DNA of 64,000 nt from an uncultured Lachnospiraceae bacterium. Lineage in GTDB: Bacteria > Bacillota > Clostridia > Lachnospirales > Lachnospiraceae. Position 1 is the stretch's first letter, and the number at the start of each line of letters is the position of its first letter. Location: positions 248,001-312,000 of the forward strand of contig UQLY01000001.1 of assembly GCA_900542015.1 (NCBI GenBank), given 5' to 3'. Of the stretch, positions 25,175-32,990 are shown in pieces. The translations under genes and the position numbers were made by a program. The notes beneath the pieces were generated by a model, which saw only the letters and a list, made by a program, of their open reading frames with translations, did no database searches and was not told the origin of the DNA.

Positions 25175-25897
25175 ATGGCAATTCATTTTATTTTAATTGT
25201 GGGCAGAGCCGAATCCGTGGATAATTATAAAAACGCCGTCAGCAGCGCGGGTTTCATTCCCGTCGTTACCGATACAACGAATCTTTTGGAAGAATGCCTC
25301 CAAAATCAGGATTCCCTCCGCGATTGTATACTGTCGCGGATCGACCTGCTGTTGCTGCCCGGAGGAGGCGACATCTCTCCCGACCTGCTTCACGTCCCCG
25401 ACCGCGGCTCCCGCAGCATCGACCGCGTTCTGGACCATGTCCAGTTCGCTTATTTCCACTATTTTTTATCAAAAAAGAAACCCATACTGGGGATCTGTAA
25501 AGGAATGCAGCTTATCAATGCGGGGCTGGGCGGCACTCTGGTACAGGATATGCCGCCCGCGGGGCAGAATATTCATGCTTACCTGGGCTTTAAAGACAAT
25601 CAGCACAGCTGCACCTATCTTTTCCCCCAAAACAAGAAATTTTTCCCTCTTCTTTCTTCTTTAAAAGAGCTTGATGGCGCCTCCTTACTGCCTACGCAAA
25701 TCAACAGCGCCCATCACCAGTGTGTGGATCAGCTTCCCGAGGCGCTTTTTCCGTTCCAATACGCTCCCGACGGGGTCGTCGAAGGCTTTATCCACTGCAG
25801 CCTTCCCATCATAGGACTGCAATGGCATCCCGAACGGCTTTTTTATTGCGACGGAAGCTACCTGAAATTGTTTTTAAAAATTTTGATTCCCGCTTGA
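25175..25897 (+). CDS. class I glutamine amidotransferase-like hydrolase (peptidase C26)
   Basis: The 240-residue protein has the C26 catalytic triad: nucleophile Cys108 in ILGICKGMQLINAGLGG, and His218 and Glu220 in GLQWHPE. PGGGDISPDLL precedes the nucleophile region. Members hydrolyse gamma-glutamyl bonds, for example gamma-glutamyl-GABA, in polyamine or amine breakdown. It lies just upstream of dinB, and the dinB -35 box overlaps its stop codon. Whether they are co-transcribed is unclear. Confidence 0.88.
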   Translation: MAIHFILIVGRAESVDNYKNAVSSAGFIPVVTDTTNLLEECLQNQDSLRDCILSRIDLLLLPGGGDISPDLLHVPDRGSRSIDRVLDHVQFAYFHYFLSKKKPILGICKGMQLINAGLGGTLVQDMPPAGQNIHAYLGFKDNQHSCTYLFPQNKKFFPLLSSLKELDGASLLPTQINSAHHQCVDQLPEALFPFQYAPDGVVEGFIHCSLPIIGLQWHPERLFYCDGSYLKLFLKILIPA

Positions 25898-25922
25898 TTT
25901 AGAACATTTGTTCTTGTACAAT
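25894..25922 (+). promoter_or_regulatory. dinB promoter with LexA (SOS) box
   Basis: TTGATT (25894-25899) and TACAAT (25917-25922) are 17 bp apart. Between them lies GAACATTTGTTC (25902-25913), a perfect match to the Gram-positive LexA core GAAC-N4-GTTC. Bound LexA would block RNA polymerase. Confidence 0.88.
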
Positions 25923-25952
25923 AGTAGATAGCAAAGGCAGGCTGATCCTAAG

Positions 25953-27191
25953 ATGGCAGATACGATTATTTTTCATGTAGATGTAAACTCCGCTTTCCTT
26001 TCCTGGGAAGCCATATACCGCATTCAGACCCTGGGCGAAACCGAGGATATCCGTACTTTTCCCTCCGTTATCGGCGGCGATGAGAAACAGCGGCACGGCG
26101 TTGTCCTCGCCAAGTCCACGCCTGCAAAAAAATTCGGCATCAAAACGGGAGAACCCCTCGCCCAGGCGCGCAAAAAGTGTCCCGGGTTAAAGACTTACGC
26201 CCCCAACTTTTCTCTTTATGTGGAAAAATCCCGCGCATTGATGGATCTGTTAAAGCGCTTTGCCCCCGTTGTAGAACAGTTCAGCATTGACGAAGCCTTT
26301 TGCGACTTTACCGGAACAACGTCTCTCTACGGACCTCCCGTCGCATTCGCCCATAAATTAAAAGATATGATTCGGGACGAGCTGGGATTCACGGTCAACA
26401 TCGGCGTTTCCTCCAACAAGCTGTTGGCGAAAATGGCTTCCGATTTTGAAAAGCCCGATAAGGTCCATACGCTTTTTCCCGACGAGATTCAGGAAAAAAT
26501 GTGGGGACTTCCGGTTTCCGACCTTCTTTATGTGGGACGTTCCAGCACACGCACCCTGCATAATCTGGGGATTTTTACAATCGGCGACCTTGCCGGGACA
26601 GATGTGGATATTTTGAGACAGCATCTAAAAAAGCACGGCGAAGATATCTGGAAATCCGCTAACGGTCTGGACGACGCGCTGGTAACCGCCGAACAGCCCG
26701 CCAACAAAGGCTATGGCAACTCCATTACCGTAGGCACGGATATCACGGACCGGGATACTGCCTTTATGGTGCTTCTTTCCCTCTGCGAAACCATCGGCGC
26801 AAGACTGCGCGCCGATCACGCCTATATCAGCGTCGTAAGCGTTTCGGTGGTGGATTCCTCTTTCCGCCACTCCTCCCGCCAGACCACACTGCCCTCTTCC
26901 ACGGATATTACCGAAAAGATTTATGAAACCGCGTGCGGGCTTTTTACCGAGCTTTGGGACAAAGAGCCGCTGCGCCAGCTCGGGGTCCATACCTCCCGGG
27001 CAAGTTCCGAAAGCTTTGTCCAATATGATATGTTTGACGGCAGCCAGACGGACAAGCTGAGCAAATTAAACTCTGCCATTGACCAGATCCGCGACCGCTA
27101 TGGAGACGACTCCATAAAACGCGCCTGTTTTGTCGATAACGACCAAAACCATATGTCCAAGGGACTAAGCAGCGCAAAACGAAAGAAATAG
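25953..27191 (+). CDS. dinB: DNA polymerase IV (Y family, translesion)
   Basis: The 412-residue protein has Y-family catalytic residues: Asp10 in HVDVNSAFLSWEA and Asp113-Glu114 in SIDEAFCDFTG. The thumb and little-finger regions follow, including NIGVSSNKLLAKMASDFEKP and a QYDMF segment near residue 351 that resembles a beta-clamp binding motif. It copies past DNA lesions. The SOS box in its promoter indicates LexA control. Confidence 0.95.
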   Translation: MADTIIFHVDVNSAFLSWEAIYRIQTLGETEDIRTFPSVIGGDEKQRHGVVLAKSTPAKKFGIKTGEPLAQARKKCPGLKTYAPNFSLYVEKSRALMDLLKRFAPVVEQFSIDEAFCDFTGTTSLYGPPVAFAHKLKDMIRDELGFTVNIGVSSNKLLAKMASDFEKPDKVHTLFPDEIQEKMWGLPVSDLLYVGRSSTRTLHNLGIFTIGDLAGTDVDILRQHLKKHGEDIWKSANGLDDALVTAEQPANKGYGNSITVGTDITDRDTAFMVLLSLCETIGARLRADHAYISVVSVSVVDSSFRHSSRQTTLPSSTDITEKIYETACGLFTELWDKEPLRQLGVHTSRASSESFVQYDMFDGSQTDKLSKLNSAIDQIRDRYGDDSIKRACFVDNDQNHMSKGLSSAKRKK

Positions 27192-27219
27192 ACTATGCGC
27201 CGCCTTGTCTCCTGACCTA

Positions 27220-27393
27220 TTACTCCGTGATCGTATACATCATAAATTCATAGTGCAGCTTCGTCCCCTCGGCGATTTCCTGGGGCAAAAGTGCGCGCGC
27301 TACCATCTTTTCTTCTTCCGAAGGCTCGTCAGTCCTTTTTAAATAGGCATAATCGCCGTCAATTTTATCTACAATATAATCAAAGGTATTCAT
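27220..27393 (-). CDS. DUF3006-like small protein, 57 residues
   Basis: The small protein begins MNTFDYIVDKIDGDYAYLKR and contains LLPQEIAEGTKL, the pattern of the DUF3006 beta-barrel family. The ATG at 27393 has a GGGAGG site. It is 27 bp downstream of aroK on the same strand and is probably the last gene of the pepD-aroK operon. The function of the family is unknown. Confidence 0.75.
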   Translation of the reverse strand: MNTFDYIVDKIDGDYAYLKRTDEPSEEEKMVARALLPQEIAEGTKLHYEFMMYTITE

Positions 27394-27420
27394 CCGTTTT
27401 TCCTCCCGATCGCCATTTTT

Positions 27421-27942
27421 TCAACCGTTATTTTCTCTCTCCGCATCCTGGGACAGCTTCTGCCCGATTTCCGCCACAATCTCCCGGATCTGCTTTCCGC
27501 TGCAGTCAATCCTGATTTCCCCGTATTGTTCATACAGAGGTTTTCGTTCTTCAAATAATTCCCGAAGCGTCTGTCCGGGCTGCAGGGCGACGCCCCGCTC
27601 GTTCAGATCCCCCAGACGTTCTTTCAGTTCCTCATAAGGAAGAGACAAATATACGATTTTGCCCGTTTTCTGAAAGTGCTCCATTGCTTTCCGCCCGTAA
27701 ATTGCGCTTCCCCCGGTAGCAATGACGGTATTTTCCGCCTCGATAGAGGCATTGATTCTTTCTTCAATTGCCAGAAAGCCCTTCGTTCCGTTTTCGCTGA
27801 TCAATTCGTGCAGGAGTTTTCCTTCCCGCTCCTGGATCACAAGATCCGAATCCAGAAAGTGGTACCCCATACTTTTCGCCAGTACAACGCCTACCGTACT
27901 TTTGCCCGCGCCGGGCATTCCGATTAGTATCAGATTGTTCAT
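27421..27942 (-). CDS. aroK: shikimate kinase
   Basis: From ATG 27942 the product has 173 residues. The P-loop GMPGAGKST spans residues 8-16, and the shikimate-binding FLDSDLVIQ, the ATGGSAIYG motif and the lid region RGVALQPGQT follow. It phosphorylates shikimate in chorismate synthesis. Its start overlaps the pepD stop by 4 bp (ATGA type), so the two are coupled, although the pathways are unrelated. Confidence 0.92.
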   Translation of the reverse strand: MNNLILIGMPGAGKSTVGVVLAKSMGYHFLDSDLVIQEREGKLLHELISENGTKGFLAIEERINASIEAENTVIATGGSAIYGRKAMEHFQKTGKIVYLSLPYEELKERLGDLNERGVALQPGQTLRELFEERKPLYEQYGEIRIDCSGKQIREIVAEIGQKLSQDAERENNG

Positions 27943-29429
27943 AACGTCTCTATGACCTCCACGAGGAAATCCCATACCCTTTTGACCGATGAAATACTCA
28001 GCTTTTCCCTTGTAGTATGAATATCAAAAATATCCGGGCCAAAGGAAACGCAATCCAGCCCAGGTTTTTTCGCCGCGAGAATGCCGCATTCCAATCCCGC
28101 ATGCAGCGAAAGCACTTCCGGCTTTTTGCCGTACTGTTTTTCATAAATGCGGATCATATGCTCCCTGAGCGGGGAATCTGTTTTATATTCCCACGCAGGA
28201 TACTCGCCCGATTTTGCGGCGGTCCCTCCGTATTTTTCCACCAGCGCGCACACTGTTTCTTCCAATTCGTCCTTTTCCTTTGCGACGCTGCTACGCAGGG
28301 AAAAGGTTACCTGCATTCCGTCTTCCGTCAATTCCATAATGCCCATGTTCAGCGAAGTCTGCACCAAGCCTTCCAGCTCCCGGCTCATAGACTGCACGCC
28401 GTTTGGCGCTTCCCTCAAAAATGCAAGCACCCGTTCGCAATCCTCCGCCGTCAAATAAGCCGCGGGCTTTTCCTGTGCACAATCCTCCATATCCTCAAGA
28501 ATTACCTTACAATCAGGATCGGTCGCTGCAAAGCGCTCTTGCATCTCTTTCTCTAAATGATGGCACAGCTCCTCAAACCGTTTATTGGTTTCATCCGTTT
28601 CCCCCGTGCCTGCACCTTTTCCTTCCAAAGGAAGTCCGATAACAGCGCACGCCTCCACAGGGATCGCATTATCTTTTAAGCCCCCGCGCAGAGAAACCAA
28701 TCTTATGTCAACCTTTTTCTTTATTTCTGATAAAAACCATCCCATAACAACATTGGCATTTCCACTGTTTTTGTTAATTTCCGTACCGGAATGCCCGCCC
28801 GCAAAGTCGGTCAACATAACTTTTTTCCAAAGCACCTTGTCATCCGCTTTCACTCTGTTTACGGGAAGTGTTCCGGCGATGCGGAGCCCCCCGGCGCAAG
28901 CCGCCACAAATTGTCCCTCTTCCTCGGAATCAATATTTAACATTCTCATTCCCTGACAGGGCGAAAGATCAATGCCCGTTGCACCGTCCATGCCCACCTC
29001 TTCTTCCGTCGTCACAACAAGCTCTATCCTAGGATGGGATATGGTTTCGTCCGCAAGCAACGCAAGCCCGTAAGCAACGGCGATTCCGTCGTCTCCGCCA
29101 AGGCTGGTCTGTTTTGCGTATACATAATCTCCGTCAATAGCAAGCCTGAGGGAATCCTTTGTCATATCGATATCCGCTTCCGGCTCTTTTACCGCAACCA
29201 TATCCATATGCCCCTGTATCATAACGGCAGGCTTTTCCTCTTTTCCTTTTGAAGCCTCTTTGATGATAATGACGTTTTTTAACGCATCCTGACTGACCCA
29301 AAGGTCATGTTCTTTGGCAAACGCCACAAGATAATCGCTGATTGCGTCCACGTTTCCCGATCCATGGGGAATATTACAGATTTCTTCAAAATAGTGAAAT
29401 ACATTTTTCGGTTCCAGATTTTCCAGCAT
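27939..29429 (-). CDS. pepD: aminoacyl-histidine dipeptidase (PepD, M20 family)
   Basis: The 496-residue metallopeptidase has MIQGHMDMVAVKEP with the first zinc ligand, GDDGIAVAYGLALL, a VTTEEEVGMDGATG segment with the catalytic Glu pair, and SHAGLECGILAAKKPGLDCV near the C-terminus. It hydrolyses dipeptides such as carnosine or Xaa-His. The start is ATG 29429, seven bases after AGGAGG. A GTG directly before it is less likely. Confidence 0.92.
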   Translation of the reverse strand: MLENLEPKNVFHYFEEICNIPHGSGNVDAISDYLVAFAKEHDLWVSQDALKNVIIIKEASKGKEEKPAVMIQGHMDMVAVKEPEADIDMTKDSLRLAIDGDYVYAKQTSLGGDDGIAVAYGLALLADETISHPRIELVVTTEEEVGMDGATGIDLSPCQGMRMLNIDSEEEGQFVAACAGGLRIAGTLPVNRVKADDKVLWKKVMLTDFAGGHSGTEINKNSGNANVVMGWFLSEIKKKVDIRLVSLRGGLKDNAIPVEACAVIGLPLEGKGAGTGETDETNKRFEELCHHLEKEMQERFAATDPDCKVILEDMEDCAQEKPAAYLTAEDCERVLAFLREAPNGVQSMSRELEGLVQTSLNMGIMELTEDGMQVTFSLRSSVAKEKDELEETVCALVEKYGGTAAKSGEYPAWEYKTDSPLREHMIRIYEKQYGKKPEVLSLHAGLECGILAAKKPGLDCVSFGPDIFDIHTTREKLSISSVKRVWDFLVEVIETL

Positions 29430-29512
29430 CACATGTCCTCCTTCAAATTACCATTATTTTATCACAATTCTCTGTTTTTATCATATTTTGCCTTCTGCAA
29501 ATCATTCGGTTT

Positions 29513-29565
29513 GAAAAAGGGCTGCCATATTTAGAACTATCCTTTGTTTCTAAATACGACAACCC
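29513..29565 (-). terminator. intrinsic terminator of the infC-rpmI-rplT operon
   Basis: On the minus strand GGGTTGTCGTATTTAGAAAC pairs with GTTCTAAATATGGCAGCCC around a short loop, and then a T-run follows. It lies 27 bp beyond rplT. Confidence 0.88.
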
Positions 29566-29591
29566 TTCCAATTCATTTTATCCGAAACCGA

Positions 29592-29948
29592 TTAAGCGAT
29601 TTTTGCTTTTGCAACTTCTGCTAATGCTGCAAAGCCTTCCGCATCGTTGACTGCCATTTCAGCAAGCATCTTTCTGTTGATATCGATTTCCGCCAGTTTT
29701 AAGCCATACATAAATTTGCTGTAGCTTAAACCGTTCAATCTCGCCGCTGCATTGATACGAGCGATCCATAACTGTCTCATCTGACGTTTTCTCTGTTTAC
29801 GTCCTGCATAAGAGGATGTCAATGCTCTCATAACAGACTGCTTAGCAACTCTGTACTGATTGGATCTTGCTCCTCTATAACCTTTTGCAAGTTTTAATAC
29901 TCTATTATGTTTCTTTTTTGCGTTTACTCCGCCTTTGATTCTTGCCAT
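29592..29948 (-). CDS. rplT: 50S ribosomal protein L20
   Basis: The 118-residue protein is typical L20: MARIKGGVNAKKKHNRVLKL, then RKQRKRQMRQLWIARINAAAR. It binds 23S rRNA early in assembly and, by family precedent, represses its own operon through the leader. It is the last gene of infC-rpmI-rplT, 22 bp after rpmI. Confidence 0.98.
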   Translation of the reverse strand: MARIKGGVNAKKKHNRVLKLAKGYRGARSNQYRVAKQSVMRALTSSYAGRKQRKRQMRQLWIARINAAARLNGLSYSKFMYGLKLAEIDINRKMLAEMAVNDAEGFAALAEVAKAKIA

Positions 29949-29970
29949 TTTACTCTCCTCCTAACCAATC

Positions 29971-30168
29971 TTACATATATGGTAAAATCTTCTTCATATT
30001 CTTCTCGTTCGTTACGTCTGTAATTGCAGGCTTTCTAAGATTTCTCTTTGTCTTAGCAGATTTCTTGGTTAAGATATGACGTTTATAAGCTTTATTTCTT
30101 TTTAACTTTCCTGTTCCTGTTACTTTGAAACGCTTTGCAGCGGATCTGTTGGTTTTCATTTTTGGCAT
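29971..30168 (-). CDS. rpmI: 50S ribosomal protein L35
   Basis: The 65-residue basic protein begins MPKMKTNRSAAKRFKVTGTG, the standard L35 sequence. The ATG has an AGGAGGG site. It is the middle gene of the infC operon. Confidence 0.98.
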   Translation of the reverse strand: MPKMKTNRSAAKRFKVTGTGKLKRNKAYKRHILTKKSAKTKRNLRKPAITDVTNEKNMKKILPYM

Positions 30169-30238
30169 TTTAAATTCCCTCCTATATTTGTACCTATCTA
30201 TTTTAACTGCTCATAAAACCAGTTAAAAACTATGCTCA

Positions 30239-30748
30239 TCAGCGCTTTTCGGCAATTACCATCGTCATGCTCCTGCCTTCTACCTTCGGCGCTTTTTCAA
30301 TCACGGCGATATCGGACAAGCTTTCTGCAAAATCATCTAAAATATGTTTGCTGTTTGCCATATGCGCCATCTCGCGTCCACGGAAACGAAGCGTTATCTT
30401 TACCTTATCTCCTTTGGAAATAAACTTTCTCGCCGCATTCATTTTCGTATTCAGGTCGTTGGTATCAATGTTGGGAGACAAACGGATCTCCTTGATATCA
30501 ACGGTCTTCTGTTTTTTCTTTGCTTCTTTTTCTTTTCTGATCTGCTCATATCTGAATTTTCCGTAATCCACGATTTTGCAGACCGGAGGCTTTGCCGTGG
30601 GAGCGATCTTTACCAGATCAAGTCCGGCATCATCCGCCATCTTCTGGGCTTCTCTTGACGACATAATACCCAACTGTTCCCCGTTCTCTCCTATCAGACG
30701 TACTTCCTTGTCTCTAATCTGTTCGTTAATCATTAAATCGCTAATAAT
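30239..30748 (-). CDS. infC: translation initiation factor IF-3
   Basis: IF-3 binds the 30S subunit and checks initiation. The body (MINEQIRDKEVRLIGENGEQ, APTAKPPVCKIVDYGKFRYE, VKITLRFRGREMAH) is canonical. The start is chosen as ATT 30748 because GGAGGTG ends 4 bases upstream, and IF-3 genes in E. coli and B. subtilis use ATT. That gives 169 residues beginning (M)ISDLMINEQ. ATG 30733 would be 19 bases from the ribosome binding site. The rare start allows IF-3 to limit its own translation. Confidence 0.93.
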   Translation of the reverse strand: MISDLMINEQIRDKEVRLIGENGEQLGIMSSREAQKMADDAGLDLVKIAPTAKPPVCKIVDYGKFRYEQIRKEKEAKKKQKTVDIKEIRLSPNIDTNDLNTKMNAARKFISKGDKVKITLRFRGREMAHMANSKHILDDFAESLSDIAVIEKAPKVEGRSMTMVIAEKR

Positions 30749-30770
30749 CGTGCACCTCCAAAAAGAATTC

Positions 30771-30949
30771 AATAAAAAATGGATATCCGCAGATATCCAC
30801 AAAAATACAACATAACTTCATTTATAAACTATAAAAGAAAAATGTTTAACGCCTGTCAGCCCGATTGCCACAGGGTGAGAGTGGATACTCTGCTTGCTGT
30901 TGTGCTTCACACACTTGTGTATATTATCATGCAAAATATCCTTTGTCAA
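30771..30949 (-). promoter_or_regulatory. infC operon promoter and L20-type leader with attenuator
   Basis: The promoter TTGACA (30944-30949), 17-bp spacer, TATTAT-type -10 (TAATAT at 30921-30926) is near consensus. The leader of about 165 nt contains a conserved-looking AGAGTATCCACTCTCACCC segment. It ends in a perfect hairpin GGATATC-TGCG-GATATCC (30781-30798) with a T-run, just before the infC ribosome binding site. This matches the L20-dependent attenuation leaders of Firmicutes. Confidence 0.75.
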
Positions 30950-31043
30950 CCTCTATTTTTTACTTTTTACCTACTTTTGCCCGTTTTTTGTCATTTGCTT
31001 TTTGCCATTCTGCGTTTTGCGCCCTTATCCGCAAACTGCCCTA

Positions 31044-31277
31044 TCAGATAATCCGGTTGTTAGAAGTGATTGCATTCATCCGATAAAACTCCTGCTGCGA
31101 TGTAAAAAGCTGATTCTTCCGCAATTCATATTCCTTTTTTTCTTCTTCTGTCATGGATTTTAGATATTCCAGCTCATCCATCTGTTCCCTTTTATGATGA
31201 ATCGTCAAATAAATGGAAACAGCCGCAGCCAGAATAGCCGGACTAAATATCAGGAGCAATAAGAAAAACCAACTCAT
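31044..31277 (-). CDS. small membrane-anchored protein, 77 residues
   Basis: The product starts MSWFFLLLLIFSPAILAAAV, giving one N-terminal transmembrane helix. A charged, helical cytoplasmic part of about 50 residues (KREQMDELEYLKSMTEEEKK) follows and is likely a coiled coil. The ATG at 31277 has a GGGAGG site. The open frame upstream is not supported. I do not recognise a family. Confidence 0.6.
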   Translation of the reverse strand: MSWFFLLLLIFSPAILAAAVSIYLTIHHKREQMDELEYLKSMTEEEKKEYELRKNQLFTSQQEFYRMNAITSNNRII

Positions 31278-31352
31278 AGCAATACCTCCCGTGTATTTTT
31301 TAGGATTGCATTTTTCTATTATTATAATCCTTCTTATGGTATCGCGCAAGTT

Positions 31353-31404
31353 TGCGAAAAGTCAGCGTTTTTTACCTACTGCGAAAAGTCAGCGTTTTTT
31401 TACC
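31353..31404. repeat. 27-bp tandem duplication
   Basis: TGCGAAAAGTCAGCGTTTTT occurs at 31353-31372 and again at 31380-31399, each followed by a few T and ACC. It is non-coding, between the small membrane gene and the DUF1540 gene. Confidence 0.7.
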
Positions 31405-31468
31405 GGCATTTTATGTATCGGGGAATCATGCAAAGCTTCATCCCCGAACCGTTTTTGACCCGAACCGG

Positions 31469-31786
31469 TTATTCCTTACAATGAAAGGTGCCGCAAAGGG
31501 TTTCTTTGCTTTCCTTTGCCCGGCTGCCTTCAATGGAAACGCTGTCAGCATAACATTTATAATTGGAATTGTACTTGCATTTTGTCGCTTCACAATCGAT
31601 GCTGATAGTCTGGCACGGATGATCCAGCGCGCTTGTATAGCAATCGCATCCCTCATGACGGAAGGACTCGCAGCAGGTATCTTTTTCCATTTCCGCATGA
31701 CTTCCGCCTACCATTATATCTCCCTTGCAGCATCTTTTTTCCTTATTATATCCGCAAGTAATCACACCACAGGTTAATTGTGCCAT
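31469..31786 (-). CDS. Cys-rich DUF1540 protein
   Basis: The 105-residue protein consists of two related Cys-rich halves: LTCGVITCGYNKEKRCCKGD with CCESF, and ISIDCEATKCKYNSNYKCYA with LCGTFHC. I recognise the DUF1540 family, small proteins common in spore-forming Firmicutes and probably metal-binding. It is monocistronic. Confidence 0.82.
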   Translation of the reverse strand: MAQLTCGVITCGYNKEKRCCKGDIMVGGSHAEMEKDTCCESFRHEGCDCYTSALDHPCQTISIDCEATKCKYNSNYKCYADSVSIEGSRAKESKETLCGTFHCKE

Positions 31787-32230
31787 AAGAAGCCTCCTTC
31801 ATGTGCTGTCAATAAAAAGTTACGTCTATAGTATTGGCTTCTTTTTAAAGGAATATGCCGTTTTTTCATAAATTTTTTCAATTGTCAAAGCATCGTTTTT
31901 TATGAAACCGGCAGGTTTAGGTCCTTTCCCTTTCCGCGCTGATGCCCAATGTAACAGATCGAAAAAACATCTTGTACTTATCTGTGAATCCGTTATATAA
32001 TATCCACAGACACCGGTTCCGGGAGGAGTGCGGTTCGCCCGTACTGCCAGTGTCTAGGTTCAAACTCTTGATTATCCCGTAGAACACTTGGCAGCCGGCG
32101 TCATTTCAATTCGGAAGATATCTTTTTCCGGCTCAGGATTCTTTTCTTTCTACACATTGCTCATATATCTTTCCTTACGCGCGTTTTCTGCGTGCATTTT
32201 TTCACAAGACAACATCTTTTGTACATTGGA
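31787..32230. other. non-coding interval before the toxin cassettes
   Basis: No coding sequence is supported here. It contains a promoter and hairpin cluster at 31972-32110 (listed as a candidate RNA) and a weak terminator-like hairpin ACGC/GCGT followed by GCATTTTTT near 32177-32202. Confidence 0.5.
32008..32205 (+). ncRNA. candidate structured small RNA
   Basis: TTGTAC (31972-31977) and TATAAT (31996-32001) are 18 bp apart and no ORF follows. The predicted RNA starts with a hairpin, AGACACCGG (32008-32016) with CCAGTGTCT (32047-32055), enclosing AGTGCGG/CCGTACT. The segment CTGCCAGTGT can pair instead with ACACTTGGCAG (32084-32094), so two folds compete. A T-run near 32197-32202 may end it. 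No known family was recognised. Confidence 0.4.
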
Positions 32231-32309
32231 CAATATAATATGCTTACCCGGGGAGCCAATGGGGCGATTATGTCAGTTGCCGGACACTTAAGGAAGGGAG
32301 CTGGTGCCA

Positions 32310-32411
32310 ATGGTTACATTCAGCGATTTATTCACCTTTGTAATTATGCTTTGTGCTATCATTACTTTGGTTATGAAACATAAAAATAGCGCCTTGTCTT
32401 TGGTCGGATGA
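32310..32411 (+). CDS. holin-like small toxin A, 33 residues, altered C-terminus
   Basis: The product begins MVTFSDLFTFVIMLCAIITL with a single hydrophobic helix, as in the putative holin-like toxin (Hol-Tox) family of type I systems. Unlike copies B and C, which stop after a basic KRKK or KHKK, it continues KHKNSALSLVG. Loss of one A in the A-run at 32382-32386 would explain the read-through into the terminator stem. A GGAAGGGAG site precedes the ATG. It would act by damaging the membrane. Confidence 0.7.
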   Translation: MVTFSDLFTFVIMLCAIITLVMKHKNSALSLVG

Positions 32412-32477
32412 GCGCTATTTTTTAGTACATATTCGCCAGAGCGGGAAGCCTTAACCTTCCTTATCGGCTGTCTTGTT
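32381..32477 (-). ncRNA. predicted antisense RNA of cassette A
   Basis: The promoter reads TTGATT (32507-32512), 17 bp, TATAAT (32484-32489) on the minus strand. The RNA would run about 97 nt to the shared terminator (AAAATAGCGC with GCGCTATTTT), so it overlaps the 3' end of the toxin mRNA. Ends are predicted. Confidence 0.65.
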
Positions 32478-32607
32478 AAGCATATTATAAACAATTGACA
32501 ACATGAAATCAACACTAAATCGAACTATGACAATATAATATGCTTACCAGGGGAGCCGAAAGGGCGATATGCCAGCTGCCGAACTTTACGGAAAGGAGCT
32601 GGTGACA

Positions 32608-32694
32608 ATGGTTACATATGGTGATCTATTTACTTTTGTAATTATGCTTTGTACGGTTGTAACTCTTGCATTACACATCAAACGTAAAAAGTAG
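32608..32694 (+). CDS. holin-like small toxin B, 28 residues
   Basis: The product begins MVTYGDLFTFVIMLCTVVTL and ends HIKRKK: one membrane helix and a basic tail, as in Hol-Tox/Fst-type type I toxins. AAAGGAG (32592-32598) is the ribosome binding site, and its end is paired in a hairpin, CCAGCT (32572-32577) with AGCTGG (32597-32602), which should restrict translation. The stop codon lies in the terminator stem. Confidence 0.78.
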   Translation: MVTYGDLFTFVIMLCTVVTLALHIKRKK

Positions 32695-32782
32695 CGCCCT
32701 CATCCCGGTAAGATAAGGCGCTGCTTTTTAGCAAATTACACTGCCGGCGGCTAGGCTTCATCTAGCTTTCGGCTCTCTTGTT
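32684..32782 (-). ncRNA. predicted antisense RNA of cassette B
   Basis: A consensus promoter, TTGACA (32812-32817), 17 bp, TATAAT (32789-32794), drives a minus-strand RNA of about 99 nt. It ends at the shared terminator (13-bp stem at 32686-32698 with 32717-32729). It contains CGGCAG, complementary to CTGCCG in the toxin leader. Confidence 0.7.
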
Positions 32783-32990
32783 AAGCATATTATAGAGAAT
32801 ATCTATGAATCTGTCAAACAATTGAAAGTTGCTGCTTATAAATCAACATAAAATATGCAGATAGTATTTGCTATAGGGATATCGTATCAAAAAGAATCTA
32901 TTGCACCACGACAATATAATATGCTTACCAGGGGAGCCGGTAGGGCGGTCCTGCCATCCGTTCTGTTACCTTACGGAAAGGGGTGGTAAC

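Larger units (their letters stand above)
32234..32489. repeat. toxin/antisense cassette A, bounded by inverted -10 elements
   Basis: The left end begins TATAATATGCTTACC and the right end is the reverse complement of TATAATATGCTTAAC. The cassette contains toxin A on the plus strand, a central bidirectional terminator, and a minus-strand antisense RNA. It is the most diverged of three tandem copies (A, B, C). Confidence 0.8.
32534..32794. repeat. toxin/antisense cassette B, 29-bp inverted ends
   Basis: The left end at 32534-32562 and the right end at 32766-32794 are inverted copies differing at 3 of 29 positions. Both carry GAGCCGAAAG next to the TATAATATGCTTA core. Toxin B, the bidirectional terminator and the antisense promoter lie inside. 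Confidence 0.85.

Noticed and set aside
32008..32205. 6S RNA
   Set aside because: The length and promoter would fit, but I see no long closing stem between the 5' and 3' ends and no central bubble, so it is kept only as an unclassified candidate RNA.
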